DNA of 64,000 nt from Craurococcus roseus (GTDB taxonomy: Bacteria > Pseudomonadota > Alphaproteobacteria > Acetobacterales > Acetobacteraceae): assembly GCF_039523795.1 (NCBI RefSeq), contig NZ_BAAAFZ010000094.1, forward strand, positions 1 to 64,000. Reading direction: 5' to 3'. Shown in pieces: positions 8,729-17,484 of this stretch; positions within the stretch are counted from its first letter, which is position 1; every line of letters begins with the position of its first letter. The translations under genes were made by a program, and so were the position numbers. The notes beneath the pieces were generated by a model that did no database searches, had not been told where the DNA came from, and saw nothing but the letters and a program-made list of their open reading frames with translations.

Positions 8729-9526
8729 ATGGCCGGCGAGCGGACCGGGGACGACCGGCTGCGCGGCCGGGGGCTGACGCTGGCCTTCGGCCCGCGGATC
8801 GTCCAAAGCGACCTGGAATTCTCCGTCCGCACCGGCTCGATCTTCGCGGTGATGGGCGGCAGCGGCTGCGGCAAGAGCACGGTGCTGAGGGCGATGGTCG
8901 GCCTGCTGCGCCCCGCCGCCGGGACCGTCCTGGTGGACGGCGAGGACTACTGGGCGGCCGCCGAGGCGCGCCGGGCCGAGATCGGCCGCCGCTTCGGCGT
9001 GCTGTTCCAGAACGGCGCGCTCTGGAGCTCGATGACGGTGGCCGAGAACGTGGCCCTGCCGCTGGCGATGCTGACGCGCCTCGACGCCGGCTCGATCGAG
9101 GCGCTGGCGCGGCTGAAGCTGTCGCTCGTCGGCCTCGGCGCCGCCGGCGGTCGGATGCCTTCGGAACTCTCCGGCGGCATGCGCAAACGCGCCGGCCTCG
9201 CCCGCGCGCTCGCGCTCGACCCCGACATCCTGTTCCTCGACGAGCCCTCGGCGGGCCTGGACCCGATCGCCTCGAAGCGGCTGGACGACCTCATCCTGGA
9301 GCTGAGGGACGGCCTCGGCGCGACCATCGTCATGGTCAGCCACGAGTTGCCGAGCCTGTTCGCCGTCTGCGACGACGGCGTCTTCCTGGACGCCGAGGCG
9401 CGCACGGCGATCGCCCACGGCGCGCCCCGATCGCTGCGCGACCGGTGCGACCACCCGACGGTGCGCGCGTTCATGGCGCGCGCGCGGCCCGAGTATGCCA
9501 GGGAGGGCCCGGATGGCCGCCGCTAG
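8729..9526 (+). CDS. MlaF-type ABC transporter ATPase
   Basis: A 265-aa ATPase. Walker A GGSGCGKST is at residues 43-51. The ABC signature is the ELSGGMRKRAGLARAL variant typical of Mla ATPases rather than the standard LSGGQ. Walker B is ILFLDEPSAGLDP, and the switch histidine lies in VMVSHELPS. It energises the permease encoded just upstream for lipid transport at the inner membrane. The gene is 4 bp after the permease and its last 14 bp overlap the MCE gene, so the operon is tightly coupled. Confidence 0.93.
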   Translation: MAGERTGDDRLRGRGLTLAFGPRIVQSDLEFSVRTGSIFAVMGGSGCGKSTVLRAMVGLLRPAAGTVLVDGEDYWAAAEARRAEIGRRFGVLFQNGALWSSMTVAENVALPLAMLTRLDAGSIEALARLKLSLVGLGAAGGRMPSELSGGMRKRAGLARALALDPDILFLDEPSAGLDPIASKRLDDLILELRDGLGATIVMVSHELPSLFAVCDDGVFLDAEARTAIAHGAPRSLRDRCDHPTVRAFMARARPEYAREGPDGRR

Positions 9527-10484
9527 ACCCGCCGTCGTCGGCGCCTTCGTGCTAGGCGGCCTGGCGCTCGCCGTCGCCGCCATACTGTTCTTCGGCGCAA
9601 CCCGCCTGTTCGCCCCGACCACGCGCGCGGTCGTCTTCTTCGAGGGCTCGGTCGCCGGCCTCGACATCGGCGCGCCGGTCACCTTCCGCGGCGTCCGCGT
9701 GGGGTCCGTCCAGGGCATGGCGCTGCACCTCTCCTCCGACGGCCGGGCGCGGATCCCCGTCACCGTCGAGCTCCTGCCGGGCCAGGTGGTCCTGGAGGGG
9801 GAGGATGTGCGGAGGGAAGCCAGCCTCGGAGGGTTCGTGGCGGCCGGGCTCCGGGCGCAGCTCGTGCTGCAAAGCTTCGTCACCGGCCAGCTCCGCATCG
9901 ATCTCGACTTCCGTCCCGGGACGCCGGCCGCGACGGTGGTGGCCGACACCGGCGGCCTGCCGCAGATCCCCGCGCTGCCCTCCGACCTCGAGCGCCTGCG
10001 CGCGACGCTCGCCGAGGTGCCGGTGCAGGATCTGGTTCAGACCGCGCAGCGCGTCCTGCACTCGGTCGAACGCTTGGCCGGCACGCTGGAGGCGGAGCTC
10101 GGTCCATTGCTGGACGGCACACGGCGCAGCGTCGGTGCCGCCACCCGCGTTCTGGAGACGACAGAGGAGGCGGTGGCTCGCCTCCGGGCCGACGCGTCGC
10201 ACGCGGTGCTGGAGCTCCACCGGCTTGCCGGCGGCGCTCGGCAGCAGCTCGACGATCGCGGCGCCGAAGTCGCGCGGGTGCTGGGATCGGTGGACCGGCT
10301 GGCGCGGCGGGCGGAGGCGCTGCTGGCTTCGGTGGACGGCCTGGCGGCGCCGCGTTCGCAGTTCCGCGGCGACCTCGAGGCCGCGGCGCGCGACCTCGCC
10401 GCCAGCGCCGCTTCGCTGCGCGGCTTCGCGCGGGCGGTCGAGCGGGAACCCAGTGCCCTGATCAGGGGCGGGAGCGCGCGATGA
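9513..10484 (+). CDS. MCE-domain protein (MlaD type)
   Basis: A 323-aa protein with one N-terminal membrane helix (VVGAFVLGGLALAVAAILFF, about residues 6-25) and a periplasmic MCE domain (FFEGSVAGLDIGAPVTFRGV onwards). A long helical region with possible coiled coil (about 150-310) follows, as in the PqiB/YebT/Mce type where helices form a tunnel between membranes. I choose the ATG at 9513 (MAAARPAVV), preceded by GGGAGGGCC, rather than 9495. The gene overlaps the ATPase end and, by ATGA, the lipoprotein gene that follows. Together they form a complete lipid-trafficking system. Confidence 0.88.
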   Translation: MAAARPAVVGAFVLGGLALAVAAILFFGATRLFAPTTRAVVFFEGSVAGLDIGAPVTFRGVRVGSVQGMALHLSSDGRARIPVTVELLPGQVVLEGEDVRREASLGGFVAAGLRAQLVLQSFVTGQLRIDLDFRPGTPAATVVADTGGLPQIPALPSDLERLRATLAEVPVQDLVQTAQRVLHSVERLAGTLEAELGPLLDGTRRSVGAATRVLETTEEAVARLRADASHAVLELHRLAGGARQQLDDRGAEVARVLGSVDRLARRAEALLASVDGLAAPRSQFRGDLEAAARDLAASAASLRGFARAVEREPSALIRGGSAR

Positions 10485-11131
10485 GCGGCGCTTCGGCTCT
10501 CCGCCCGCGGCCGTGGCGGACCGCCACGGCGAGGACCGCCCTCGGCGCCTCTGCGCTCGCGCCGATGCTGGCCGCCTGCGGCACGGCAGCGCCGCCCCCG
10601 GTGACGTACGTGCTCGGCACGCCCGTGGTCGGCGCGGAGCGGGTCGAGCCGCTCACGGGGCGGCCGGTCATTGAGGTGAAGCCGGTGCTGGTGCCGGACT
10701 ATCTCGACGTGTCCGACATCCTGGTCCGCAAGGCCGAGAACACCGTGGCGTCGAGCCCGACCGGCCGTTGGGGCGAGCGCCTTTCGGTCGGCGTCGCGCG
10801 AGCGCTGGCGGCCGGGCTGGCGCGTCGCCTGCCGGGCCTCGTCGTCACCACCACCGCGCCCGCGGAGCGGCCCGCGCGCCAGGTCCTGGCCGAGGTCGAG
10901 GCCCTTGAGCCGCGCGACGGAGGGTCCGTCAACCTCGTCGCCCGGTGGCGCGTGCTGGACGGCGCCGGGCGCGACACGCTGGCCGGGGAGCGCGTCTCGT
11001 TGGTGCGACCGATCGCGGGCTCCGGCGACGCCGCGGTCGTGGCGGCGATGACCCGCGCGGTCGAAGACTTCGCCGAGCGGGTCGCGGCCGGCGTCCGGCG
11101 CACCACGCCGGGCTCCCGGGCGAGCCGGTGA
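10481..11131 (+). CDS. PqiC/ABC-transport auxiliary lipoprotein
   Basis: A 216-aa lipoprotein with a lipobox at LAAC (Cys about residue 33) and the DUF330/ABC_trans_aux pattern: a TYVLG strand, PVIEVKPVLVPDYLDVSDILVR, and a GRWGERLSVGV segment. These proteins sit in the periplasm, normally outer-membrane anchored, and work with MCE proteins such as PqiB. It begins inside the MCE gene stop codon (ATGA), which places it as the fourth member of the transporter operon. The call rests on motif and context together. Confidence 0.8.
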   Translation: MSGASALRPRPWRTATARTALGASALAPMLAACGTAAPPPVTYVLGTPVVGAERVEPLTGRPVIEVKPVLVPDYLDVSDILVRKAENTVASSPTGRWGERLSVGVARALAAGLARRLPGLVVTTTAPAERPARQVLAEVEALEPRDGGSVNLVARWRVLDGAGRDTLAGERVSLVRPIAGSGDAAVVAAMTRAVEDFAERVAAGVRRTTPGSRASR

Positions 11132-11206
11132 AGGCCCGCGTGGAGCCGCCGCTTCCCAGAGGACGTCCTCCGCCTGATCTCGCGGGCGATTCTGGAGCTC
11201 TACAGG

Positions 11207-11620
11207 TCAGGCTACGCATCCCGGCCCGTTGCGGCCAAAGCTGGTGACCCGGCCGTCCCGTACCTCGAAGACGAGGACGCAGCCTGCTGGAGCAGCGCCA
11301 TAGCCGCCGAAGCCGAGCCCGAGCCCGGTGCCGACGCCCCAACCGCCACCATGCCAGCCCCATCCTCCGCTGCGGTAACCGAGTCCGATGCCCGGGAAGA
11401 TGGCCGGGGTGGAGGACGGGCGCGCGAACTCGTATTGGAGCAGGCGGCGTCCGTCGCCCTCGTAGGTCCGGGTGGGTACGCCCAGGGCGTTCACCACCTC
11501 GGCCTCGGGGTGGCCGACCCAGGTGGCCATCCGGCGATCGAACTCCGCCGGGCTGCCGGTCGAGCAGGCGGTCGCCAGGATCAGCGGAATGACAGGGAGG
11601 AGGCGGCGGGCGCGAGGCAT
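11207..11620 (-). CDS. Small SmpA/BamE-like lipoprotein with Gly/Trp-rich region
   Basis: A 137-aa lipoprotein. A signal peptide ends in the lipobox LATAC (Cys19). A segment with the SmpA/OmlA-type pattern (TWVGHPEAEVVNALGVPTR, then LLQYEFA) follows, then a Gly-Trp-rich stretch (GYRSGGWGWHGGGWGVG), then CVLVFEVRDGRVTSFGRNGPGC. The pattern is often seen in small envelope lipoproteins that gauge or stabilise outer-membrane components. The start at 11620 gives a complete signal peptide. It is convergent with the Mla-like operon. Function is not assigned beyond envelope location. Confidence 0.7.
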   Translation of the reverse strand: MPRARRLLPVIPLILATACSTGSPAEFDRRMATWVGHPEAEVVNALGVPTRTYEGDGRRLLQYEFARPSSTPAIFPGIGLGYRSGGWGWHGGGWGVGTGLGLGFGGYGAAPAGCVLVFEVRDGRVTSFGRNGPGCVA

Positions 11621-11748
11621 CGATGCTGCTCCGTGAGGCGGGTGAATGGCGGCGAGCGCCGGGCCGCACGCTCCGTGCAGCGCGTCCGCGGTAAGTGCCG
11701 TCCGCCCGCGGCCATAGTTCCCGGTCCGCGGCCAAGGGCAGGACCCGC

Positions 11749-12426
11749 TCAGCAGTACCCCCAGCAACCCCGGCCGCCCTTCCTGGTCGCGTGCTCCACA
11801 AGCCCCACCGCGGCCCGCCCGGCGGCGCCGACGGAGGCCACGACATCGGCGACGGCGGCCGCCGTCGCCGGGTCGAGGCCCGCGGAGGCCAAGGAGGCGG
11901 CCGTCGCCCCGCCGATCCGGCCCACGGCCCCACCGCGGGCGGCGGCGGTGCGAAGGGCGGCCCCGGCCCGATCGCCGGTTTCGGCCGCCCGTCCGGCCTG
12001 CCGCCGCGCATCTTCGACGCCGCGTTGCAGCATCCTTCCGGTGTAGACGATGAGCCGTTGGCCGGCCGGCGCCTGCTCGAAGCCGAACAGGAAGGGGTCG
12101 AGGAGGACCGTCGCCCTGTCGGCGTCCGCTTTGTACGCCTCGGTGAAGGCTTCGCCCATCTCGCACCCGACGTAGGCGCCGAGGAGCGCGATGCCCGCGT
12201 CGCCCTGCCCCGCGGCGATGCCGGTGACCATGCCCACGATGGTGCCCGCCGCCATCGCCGCTTGCCTGTCGGGGTCGGCCTTGTCGATGCCGTCGATGCA
12301 CCGGATGCGGATGTCCAGCGCTTGGACGGCGGGGCCGCCGGTGGGGGCGACCGAAACGCAACCGCCCAGAACGAGGCAACCGCCCAAAACGAGAGCGGAC
12401 GAGCTTCGCGAGAGAATTCCTGGCAT
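11749..12426 (-). CDS. Putative lipoprotein with glycine-zipper segments
   Basis: A 225-aa protein. An N-terminal signal sequence with a lipobox-like LGGC is followed by an Asp/Arg-rich segment with paired cysteines, then small-residue-rich stretches (AAGTIVGMVTGIAAGQGDAGIALLGAYVG and a C-terminal Ala/Gly region) resembling glycine-zipper helices that insert into or associate with membranes. No enzymatic motif is visible. The ATG at 12426 was preferred to 12441 because it starts the signal peptide directly. It lies upstream of the other small lipoprotein on the same strand with a 128-bp gap. I do not recognise the family. Confidence 0.55.
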   Translation of the reverse strand: MPGILSRSSSALVLGGCLVLGGCVSVAPTGGPAVQALDIRIRCIDGIDKADPDRQAAMAAGTIVGMVTGIAAGQGDAGIALLGAYVGCEMGEAFTEAYKADADRATVLLDPFLFGFEQAPAGQRLIVYTGRMLQRGVEDARRQAGRAAETGDRAGAALRTAAARGGAVGRIGGATAASLASAGLDPATAAAVADVVASVGAAGRAAVGLVEHATRKGGRGCWGYC

Positions 12427-12842
12427 CCGGAATCCCTCCACAGCAACATGGTGCAGGCGGCTGATGGGGGTGATCTACCGCGGGCGGCCCGTCCGGATCG
12501 CCACGTGCAGCACCTCCGCCGCCGCCGGGCCCGGCGGCTCCTCCGTCCCGGCGGACCCATCCCATCCGCAAGGCGCGGCGGCGGTCAAGGAGGTCCGCTT
12601 GCCGCTCCCTGCTCCGGAGGCGCCCGCGCAACCGCCGCGGCGGCGACCGCCCTGGCGCCCGTTGCCGGGAGGCGCGGGCCGCGCGTGCGAAACGGATGCA
12701 ATCGGCATGGTTCCAAATTGCCGCGATCGGGGTGGTGGCGCCGCTCCCGTCCGCCAAACGCGGTAAGCATAACGGTGACAAACGGTGGCCCGGCGGACCG
12801 CTGTCCGGCCCTGCCGAGGCCACCCGGAGCGAGACCGCCGCC

Positions 12843-13643
12843 ATGCGCCGCACCCCTGTTGCCTGTTGCATCCGCCGCATCCTCCCCGCCGCCGCGGCCG
12901 CCGCCGCGTTGGCGGCGGGCCTGCCCGGCGCCGCCGAAGCGCGCACGGGAGGGGGCGGCGGAGGCGTTGGACCGGGCGGCTTGGGCGGGTTCGGCCTGGG
13001 CGGCTTCCACGGCGGCGGCCGGGGCCCGTTCAGCGGCGGCTTCGGCCCGCTCCGCGACGGCGGCTTCGCCCTGGGCGGCGGCTTTTCTCGTGGCCACGGC
13101 TACTACGGCCACGGCTTCGCCCCGGGCGGCGTTGTCGTCGTGCCGCGCGGGGCGATCGGCGTGTTCAGCACCGCGCAGCGCGAGGCGCTGGGGTTCCGGA
13201 ACGGCGGCGTGGTCGTCCTCCGCGGCGGCCACGGCTTCCCGCACGGCGACGTTTCCGCCTTCGGCGGCGGCCACGGCTTCCCGCACGGCGACGTTTCCGC
13301 CTTCGGCGGCGGCCGGGGCCCGTTCAGCGGCGGCTTCGGCCCGCTCCGCGACGGCGGCTTCGCCCTGGGCGGCGGCTTTTCTCGTGGCTACGGCTACGGC
13401 TACGGCTACGGCTACGGCGGCGACAACGGCTACGGCAGGGTGGGCGTCCCGCCGCCCGCCGCCGCACCGGCCCCGCGCCCCGGAGGCTCTGCGGAACCGC
13501 GTCCGGTCAGGTCCGACGTGGGCATGGCCGAGGTTTGGCGGCGGGACGGCGGGGCCTGGCGCCTCGATCCGACGCCGTCGCAATCCGTCGCGCTCTGGCG
13601 CCGGGGCGACGATGGACGCTGGCGCGGGGAGGCGGCCGACTAA
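12843..13643 (+). CDS. Glycine-rich secreted protein with internal repeats
   Basis: A 266-aa protein. A signal peptide (MRRTPVACCIRRILPAAAAA, ending AEA) precedes a mature region rich in Gly, Phe, His and Tyr. Two near-identical copies of a block reading GRGPFSGGFGPLRDGG lie about 300 bp apart in the DNA, and a 42-bp unit encoding GGHGFPHGDVSAFG is tandemly duplicated at 13223-13306. The last 60 residues (MAEVWRRDGGAWRLDPTPSQ...) look like a small folded domain. Composition suggests an extracellular or cell-surface structural protein. The repeats probably arose by slippage. The function is unknown. Confidence 0.6.
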   Translation: MRRTPVACCIRRILPAAAAAAALAAGLPGAAEARTGGGGGGVGPGGLGGFGLGGFHGGGRGPFSGGFGPLRDGGFALGGGFSRGHGYYGHGFAPGGVVVVPRGAIGVFSTAQREALGFRNGGVVVLRGGHGFPHGDVSAFGGGHGFPHGDVSAFGGGRGPFSGGFGPLRDGGFALGGGFSRGYGYGYGYGYGGDNGYGRVGVPPPAAAPAPRPGGSAEPRPVRSDVGMAEVWRRDGGAWRLDPTPSQSVALWRRGDDGRWRGEAAD

Positions 13644-14008
13644 AGCCTGCCCCGTCATCTCCGGACCGGTGCTCGACCGAGGCCGGACGCGAGGCCCGCG
13701 GCTTGAACCCGAAAGCAAGCCGGATCGGCTGCCCCCGTCTCCGCGCGTCCGCCAGCCACTGCCTTCTGGCGTATTGGAGACGGCGGAGGACGGCCGACGC
13801 ACCGCCTGGGCCCGCAGACGTCGCCCTGTTGCAGGCCGTGTTCGACATCCTCACCTCGGAGCCTGCCGCACCTGCCGGGGCCGGGCCGAAGAAAGTCAGC
13901 TGCAGGCCCTCATGTCTCCGCCAAGCATCGCCGCGGCGCACTCCACAACATCCTCACCGCTCCCCAGCGCGCGGCGAGCCACCGGGAGCGCCCGTTCGAA
14001 ACGGGCCG
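13644..14008. other. Intergenic region, no convincing gene
   Basis: No frame here has a good ribosome site together with protein-like composition. A minus-strand frame around 13700-13850 reads VLRRLQYARRQWLADARRRG, which looks protein-like, but it has no start site and no family I recognise. It could be the remnant of a lost gene. Confidence 0.4.
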
Positions 14009-14293
14009 TCACTCGATTTCCAGACCGCCGTTGAGGCCGTGGCAGTATCCGTTGCTGGTGGGGATGTTGGCGCAGAGGATCGTGTGGCCGCCTATCCGGG
14101 GCTGGCCGCCGCCCGTGGCGAGCATCAAGGCATGGCCGGCCTTCATGTCCAGGCGCCGCGCGTCCCAGGAACCCTCTCCCAAGGCGCTGAAGGCGCTGAT
14201 CGGGTCGGCGAAACCCGTGTTGTGGTTCAGCACCGTCCGTCGCGCGAACTCCACGCCCCACGTCGAGCACCACCGACACAGGGGCTTCAACAC
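14009..14293 (-). CDS. Hypothetical protein, 94 aa, possibly a gene fragment
   Basis: This frame has protein-like composition (few Arg, mixed hydrophobic residues) in a region where shadow frames are Arg/Pro-rich: it reads FADPISAFSALGEGSWDARR and ends GYCHGLNGGLEIE. I do not recognise it. There is no clear Shine-Dalgarno before the proposed ATG at 14293, so the true gene could have been longer and lost its 5' end, consistent with IS6 debris starting about 100 bp away. Confidence 0.3.
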   Translation of the reverse strand: MLKPLCRWCSTWGVEFARRTVLNHNTGFADPISAFSALGEGSWDARRLDMKAGHALMLATGGGQPRIGGHTILCANIPTSNGYCHGLNGGLEIE

Positions 14294-14391
14294 CGGGCGG
14301 AGCTTTCCGGCAAGCCGCCGTCGCGACGAAAACGCTAGATGAAAAGCTTCAATTCGGCGCGCCGAGCACAGCGCTCCCCTCCGCCCACGCC

Positions 14392-14517
14392 CGGATTAGC
14401 AACCTCTTCCATCTCCACCACGACCACGTCTCCACCAGCCAGTGCCGCGCCGCGCGGACGCGGGCGCGGGCGTTCGAGGTATGGGCGGACGTCAGCGGGG
14501 TTGCCGCGGCAGCTTGA
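14392..14517 (+). pseudogene. C-terminal remnant of an IS6-family transposase
   Basis: The frame ending at TGA 14515-14517 reads RISNLFHLHHDHVSTSQCR and then AFEVWADVSGVAAAA. It lines up with the tail of the IS6 transposase encoded at 33208-33840 (YGHFRPRRHLMTAARYR ... AFRVWRQETCVQTAA) and with the family's typical NLF/HLM tail. The DDE core is missing, so this is an inactive scrap. Confidence 0.5.
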
Positions 14518-14798
14518 ACGCCGTGCCGGCCTCGCCCTCGGCCTAACCAGCCCGGTCGGCCCACAACCAGCGACTTGACGGCGCCCCGGGCCGCGCGCTC
14601 CGGACACTCGGTGATAGCGGCCGAACCGCACCGAACGCGCTCCATCCTCTGGGCCCCGCTCCCCGGCGGGAGACCTACCCGGACCGCCGTCACCGGCCAA
14701 ATGACCTCGGCTGGCACGCGGGCCGACGGAACCCCCGCGAAGCCCCCCGCCTCAGAAGCGATGCCGCTCCATAGGACTGCGAAGCAAACCGAAATTCC

Positions 14799-14838
14799 CT
14801 AACCGCGTCTTACCGCGGCTTACCCAAACTCACTCGCT
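14799..14838 (+). promoter_or_regulatory. Operator element copy B: four 10-bp direct repeats before PEP synthase
   Basis: Four units: CTAACCGCGT, CTTACCGCGG, CTTACCCAAA, CTCACTCGCT. The last unit is identical to the last unit of copies A (5961) and E (60540), and similarity with those copies continues for about 50 bp downstream. The distance to the PEP synthase ATG is 192 bp. That spacer also contains a scrap of alcohol dehydrogenase sequence, so this promoter seems to descend from a duplicated copy of the adhP promoter. Confidence 0.7.
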
Positions 14839-14915
14839 CCGGGCGAGCGGCGCGCGCGAGAATGCACAGCCACAAGCGGCGTTGCCCGATCGGCCGCGGG
14901 CGGGGCCCGCACGCG

Positions 14916-14990
14916 GGATTTCCGAGGCCGATCCTCGATGCCGTCCTGAAGCGCACCACGTCGCGCGGCTGGACCGTGGGCGGGCGCGGA
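14916..14990 (+). pseudogene. Internal-deletion remnant of an alcohol dehydrogenase gene
   Basis: About 25 codons read GFPRPILDAVLKRTTSRGWT followed by VGGRG. They match residues near 271-294 of the intact AdhP at 6069-7094 (EFPTPIFDVVLKRITLRGSI, VGGR) at protein and DNA level. The remnant lies downstream of an operator like the one before the intact gene and in the same orientation. The rest of the gene is gone. Confidence 0.7.
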
Positions 14991-15030
14991 GCCCGGAGTG
15001 CCGCGGCACGCCCGCCGAGGGAGGACACCG

Positions 15031-17484
15031 ATGCCACACGACGGCCTCGTCTCTTGGTTCGAAACCCTGGGCATCGCGGACGTCCCGTTGGTGGGCGGCA
15101 AGAACGCCTCCCTGGGCGAGATGACGCGGGCGCTCGCCGGGGCCGGCGTGCGGGTGCCGGGCGGCTTCGCGACCACGGCCGCGGCTTACCGGGCCTACAT
15201 CGCGGCGAACGACATCGCGCCGGCGATGCGGGACAGGCTGGCCGCGCTGAAGCAGGGCCGCGCGACGCTGCAAGAGGCGGGCGAGGCGATCCGCCGCCTG
15301 TTCCTCGACGGCGAGTTCCCGACCGATGTCGCCCAGGCGGTCCGCTCCGCCTACCGTGAACTGGCGCGCCGGCGCGGCATCGACGCCCCCGCGGTCGCGG
15401 TGCGCAGCAGTGCCACAGCCGAGGATCTGCCGACCGCGAGCTTCGCCGGCCAGCAGGAAACCTTCCTCAACGTGCGCGGCGAGGCGGCGCTGCTCGACGC
15501 TTGCCGGCGCTGCTACGCCTCGCTCTTCACCGACCGCGCGATCAGCTACCGCGAGGCGCAGGGCTTCGACCACATGGCCGTCGCGCTCTCGGTCGGCGTG
15601 CAGGCGATGGTGCGTTCCGACCTCGCGGGCTCGGGCGTGATCTTCACCCTCGACACCGAGACCGGCTTTCCCCACGTCGTCGTGGTCAGCGCCGCCTGGG
15701 GCCTCGGCGAGACCGTGGTGCAGGGCACCGTGGACCCGGACAAGATCCTGGTCTTCAAGCCGCTGCTCGACGACCCGCGCCGCGTCCCGGTCATCGAGAA
15801 GACGCGCGGCGGCAAGGAGCGCAAGCTCGTCTACGCGACCGGCGGCAGCGCGCGGACGGCCCTCCTGGAGACGACGCGGCGCGAACGCGAATCCTTCGTG
15901 CTGGAGGACGCCGAGGCGCTGCGCCTCGCGCGCTGGGCCGTCGCGGTGGAGCGGCACTACGGCCGGCCCATGGACCTGGAATGGGCCAAGGACGGCGAGA
16001 CGGGCGAGCTCTTCATCGTCCAGGCGCGCCCAGAGACGGTGCAGGCCCGGCGCGCGGGGGCCGGCTCGCTCCGCACCTACCGCCTCAAGGGCCGCCGCTC
16101 GCATCCGCTGCTCGCAGGCGCCGCGGTAGGCGAAGCGATCGCATCCGGCGAGGCTTGCGTCATCCGCGGCCCGGACGAGATCGCGCGCTTCCGCGACGGC
16201 GCCATCCTGGTGACCGAGGCGACGGACCCGGACTGGGTGCCGATCATGAAGCGCGCCGCCGGCATCGTCACCGACCACGGCGGCCCGACCAGCCACGCCG
16301 CCATCGTCAGCCGCGAGCTAGGCGTCCCGGCCGTGATCGGCACGCAGCACGCGACGGCGCTGCTGCGCGACGGGCAGCCGATCACCCTTTCCTGCGCCGA
16401 GGGGGATGAGGGGCATGTCTATGACGGCCGCCTCGACTTCGCGGTCGCGGAGACCGATCTCAAGGACCTGCCGCGGCCGCGCACGAGGATGATGCTCAAC
16501 CTCGCCAACCCCGCCGCGGCGCTGCGATGGTGGCGGCTCCCGGCGGCGGGCGTCGGGCTGGCGCGGATGGAGTTCATCGTCAACGACCACATCCGCATCC
16601 ACCCGATGGCGCTGGTGCGTTTCGACGCGCTGCAGGATGCGGAAGCGAAGCGCCGGATCGAAGCCATGACCCGCGGCTATCCGGACAAGGCGGAGTACTT
16701 CGTGGACCGCTTGGCGCGCGGCATCGCCAAGCTCGCCGCGCCCTTCCACCCGAACCCGGTGATCGTCCGCCTGTCCGACTTCAAGAGCAACGAGTACGCC
16801 CACCTGATCGGCGGTGCCGAGTTCGAGCCGGTGGAGGAGAACCCGATGCTCGGCCTGCGCGGCGCCTCGCGCTACTACAGCGAGCGCTACCGCGACGCCT
16901 TCGCCCTGGAGTGCCGCGCCATCCGCCGGGTGCGCGAGGAGACCGGGCTGGCCCATGTCGTGGTCATGGTTCCCTTCTGCCGCACGCCGGCCGAGGCCGA
17001 CCGGGTGCTGGCGGAGATGGCGCGGCACGGGCTGGAGCGCGGGCGCGAGGGGCTGAAGGTCTATGTGATGTGCGAGATCCCGTCGAACGTGGTCCTGGCC
17101 GAGGAGTTCGCGGCGCGCTTCGACGGCTTCTCGATCGGCTCGAACGACCTCACCCAGCTCGTGCTAGGCGTGGACCGCGACTCGGCCGAGCTCGCCGGGC
17201 TGTTCGACGAGCGCGACGCGGCGGTGGAGCGCATGATCGCCGACGTCATCCGCCGGGCGCATGCCTGCGGGGCGAAGGTGGGCATCTGCGGCGAGGCGCC
17301 GAGCAACCATCCGGATTTCGCCGAGTTCCTGGTCGCGGAAGGGATCGACTCGATCTCGCTCAACCCGGACAGCTTCGCCGGGACGCTGCGCCGCGTGGCC
17401 GAGGCCGAGGCGCGCCAGGGCCCGGCGAGCGCCCGTGTCGGACACGGCCAGGACGTGCGCGGTGCCGCCGCCGTACCGGCCTGA
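15031..17484 (+). CDS. ppsA: Phosphoenolpyruvate synthase
   Basis: An 817-aa enzyme making PEP from pyruvate and ATP (giving AMP and phosphate), the entry to gluconeogenesis from C3 units. In order it has the ATP-grasp-like nucleotide-binding domain (VGGKNASLGEM at the N-terminus, VAVRSSATAEDLPTASFAGQ), the swivelling phosphohistidine domain with His422 in GGPTSHAAIVSREL, and the PEP-binding TIM barrel with catalytic Cys753 in ICGEAPSN. The length matches PpsA (about 790-820 aa). The ATG at 15031 follows GAGGGAGG; the longer frame begins in the adhP remnant. It is transcribed from a promoter carrying operator copy B, linking it to the acetate/PHA genes. Confidence 0.93.
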   Translation: MPHDGLVSWFETLGIADVPLVGGKNASLGEMTRALAGAGVRVPGGFATTAAAYRAYIAANDIAPAMRDRLAALKQGRATLQEAGEAIRRLFLDGEFPTDVAQAVRSAYRELARRRGIDAPAVAVRSSATAEDLPTASFAGQQETFLNVRGEAALLDACRRCYASLFTDRAISYREAQGFDHMAVALSVGVQAMVRSDLAGSGVIFTLDTETGFPHVVVVSAAWGLGETVVQGTVDPDKILVFKPLLDDPRRVPVIEKTRGGKERKLVYATGGSARTALLETTRRERESFVLEDAEALRLARWAVAVERHYGRPMDLEWAKDGETGELFIVQARPETVQARRAGAGSLRTYRLKGRRSHPLLAGAAVGEAIASGEACVIRGPDEIARFRDGAILVTEATDPDWVPIMKRAAGIVTDHGGPTSHAAIVSRELGVPAVIGTQHATALLRDGQPITLSCAEGDEGHVYDGRLDFAVAETDLKDLPRPRTRMMLNLANPAAALRWWRLPAAGVGLARMEFIVNDHIRIHPMALVRFDALQDAEAKRRIEAMTRGYPDKAEYFVDRLARGIAKLAAPFHPNPVIVRLSDFKSNEYAHLIGGAEFEPVEENPMLGLRGASRYYSERYRDAFALECRAIRRVREETGLAHVVVMVPFCRTPAEADRVLAEMARHGLERGREGLKVYVMCEIPSNVVLAEEFAARFDGFSIGSNDLTQLVLGVDRDSAELAGLFDERDAAVERMIADVIRRAHACGAKVGICGEAPSNHPDFAEFLVAEGIDSISLNPDSFAGTLRRVAEAEARQGPASARVGHGQDVRGAAAVPA

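Noticed and set aside
12765..12790. Possible sixth operator copy (GGTAAG...GGTGAC...GGTGGC)
   Set aside because: Unit spacing is 12 then 10 bp, the core CG is missing and the orientation is opposite relative to the following gene.
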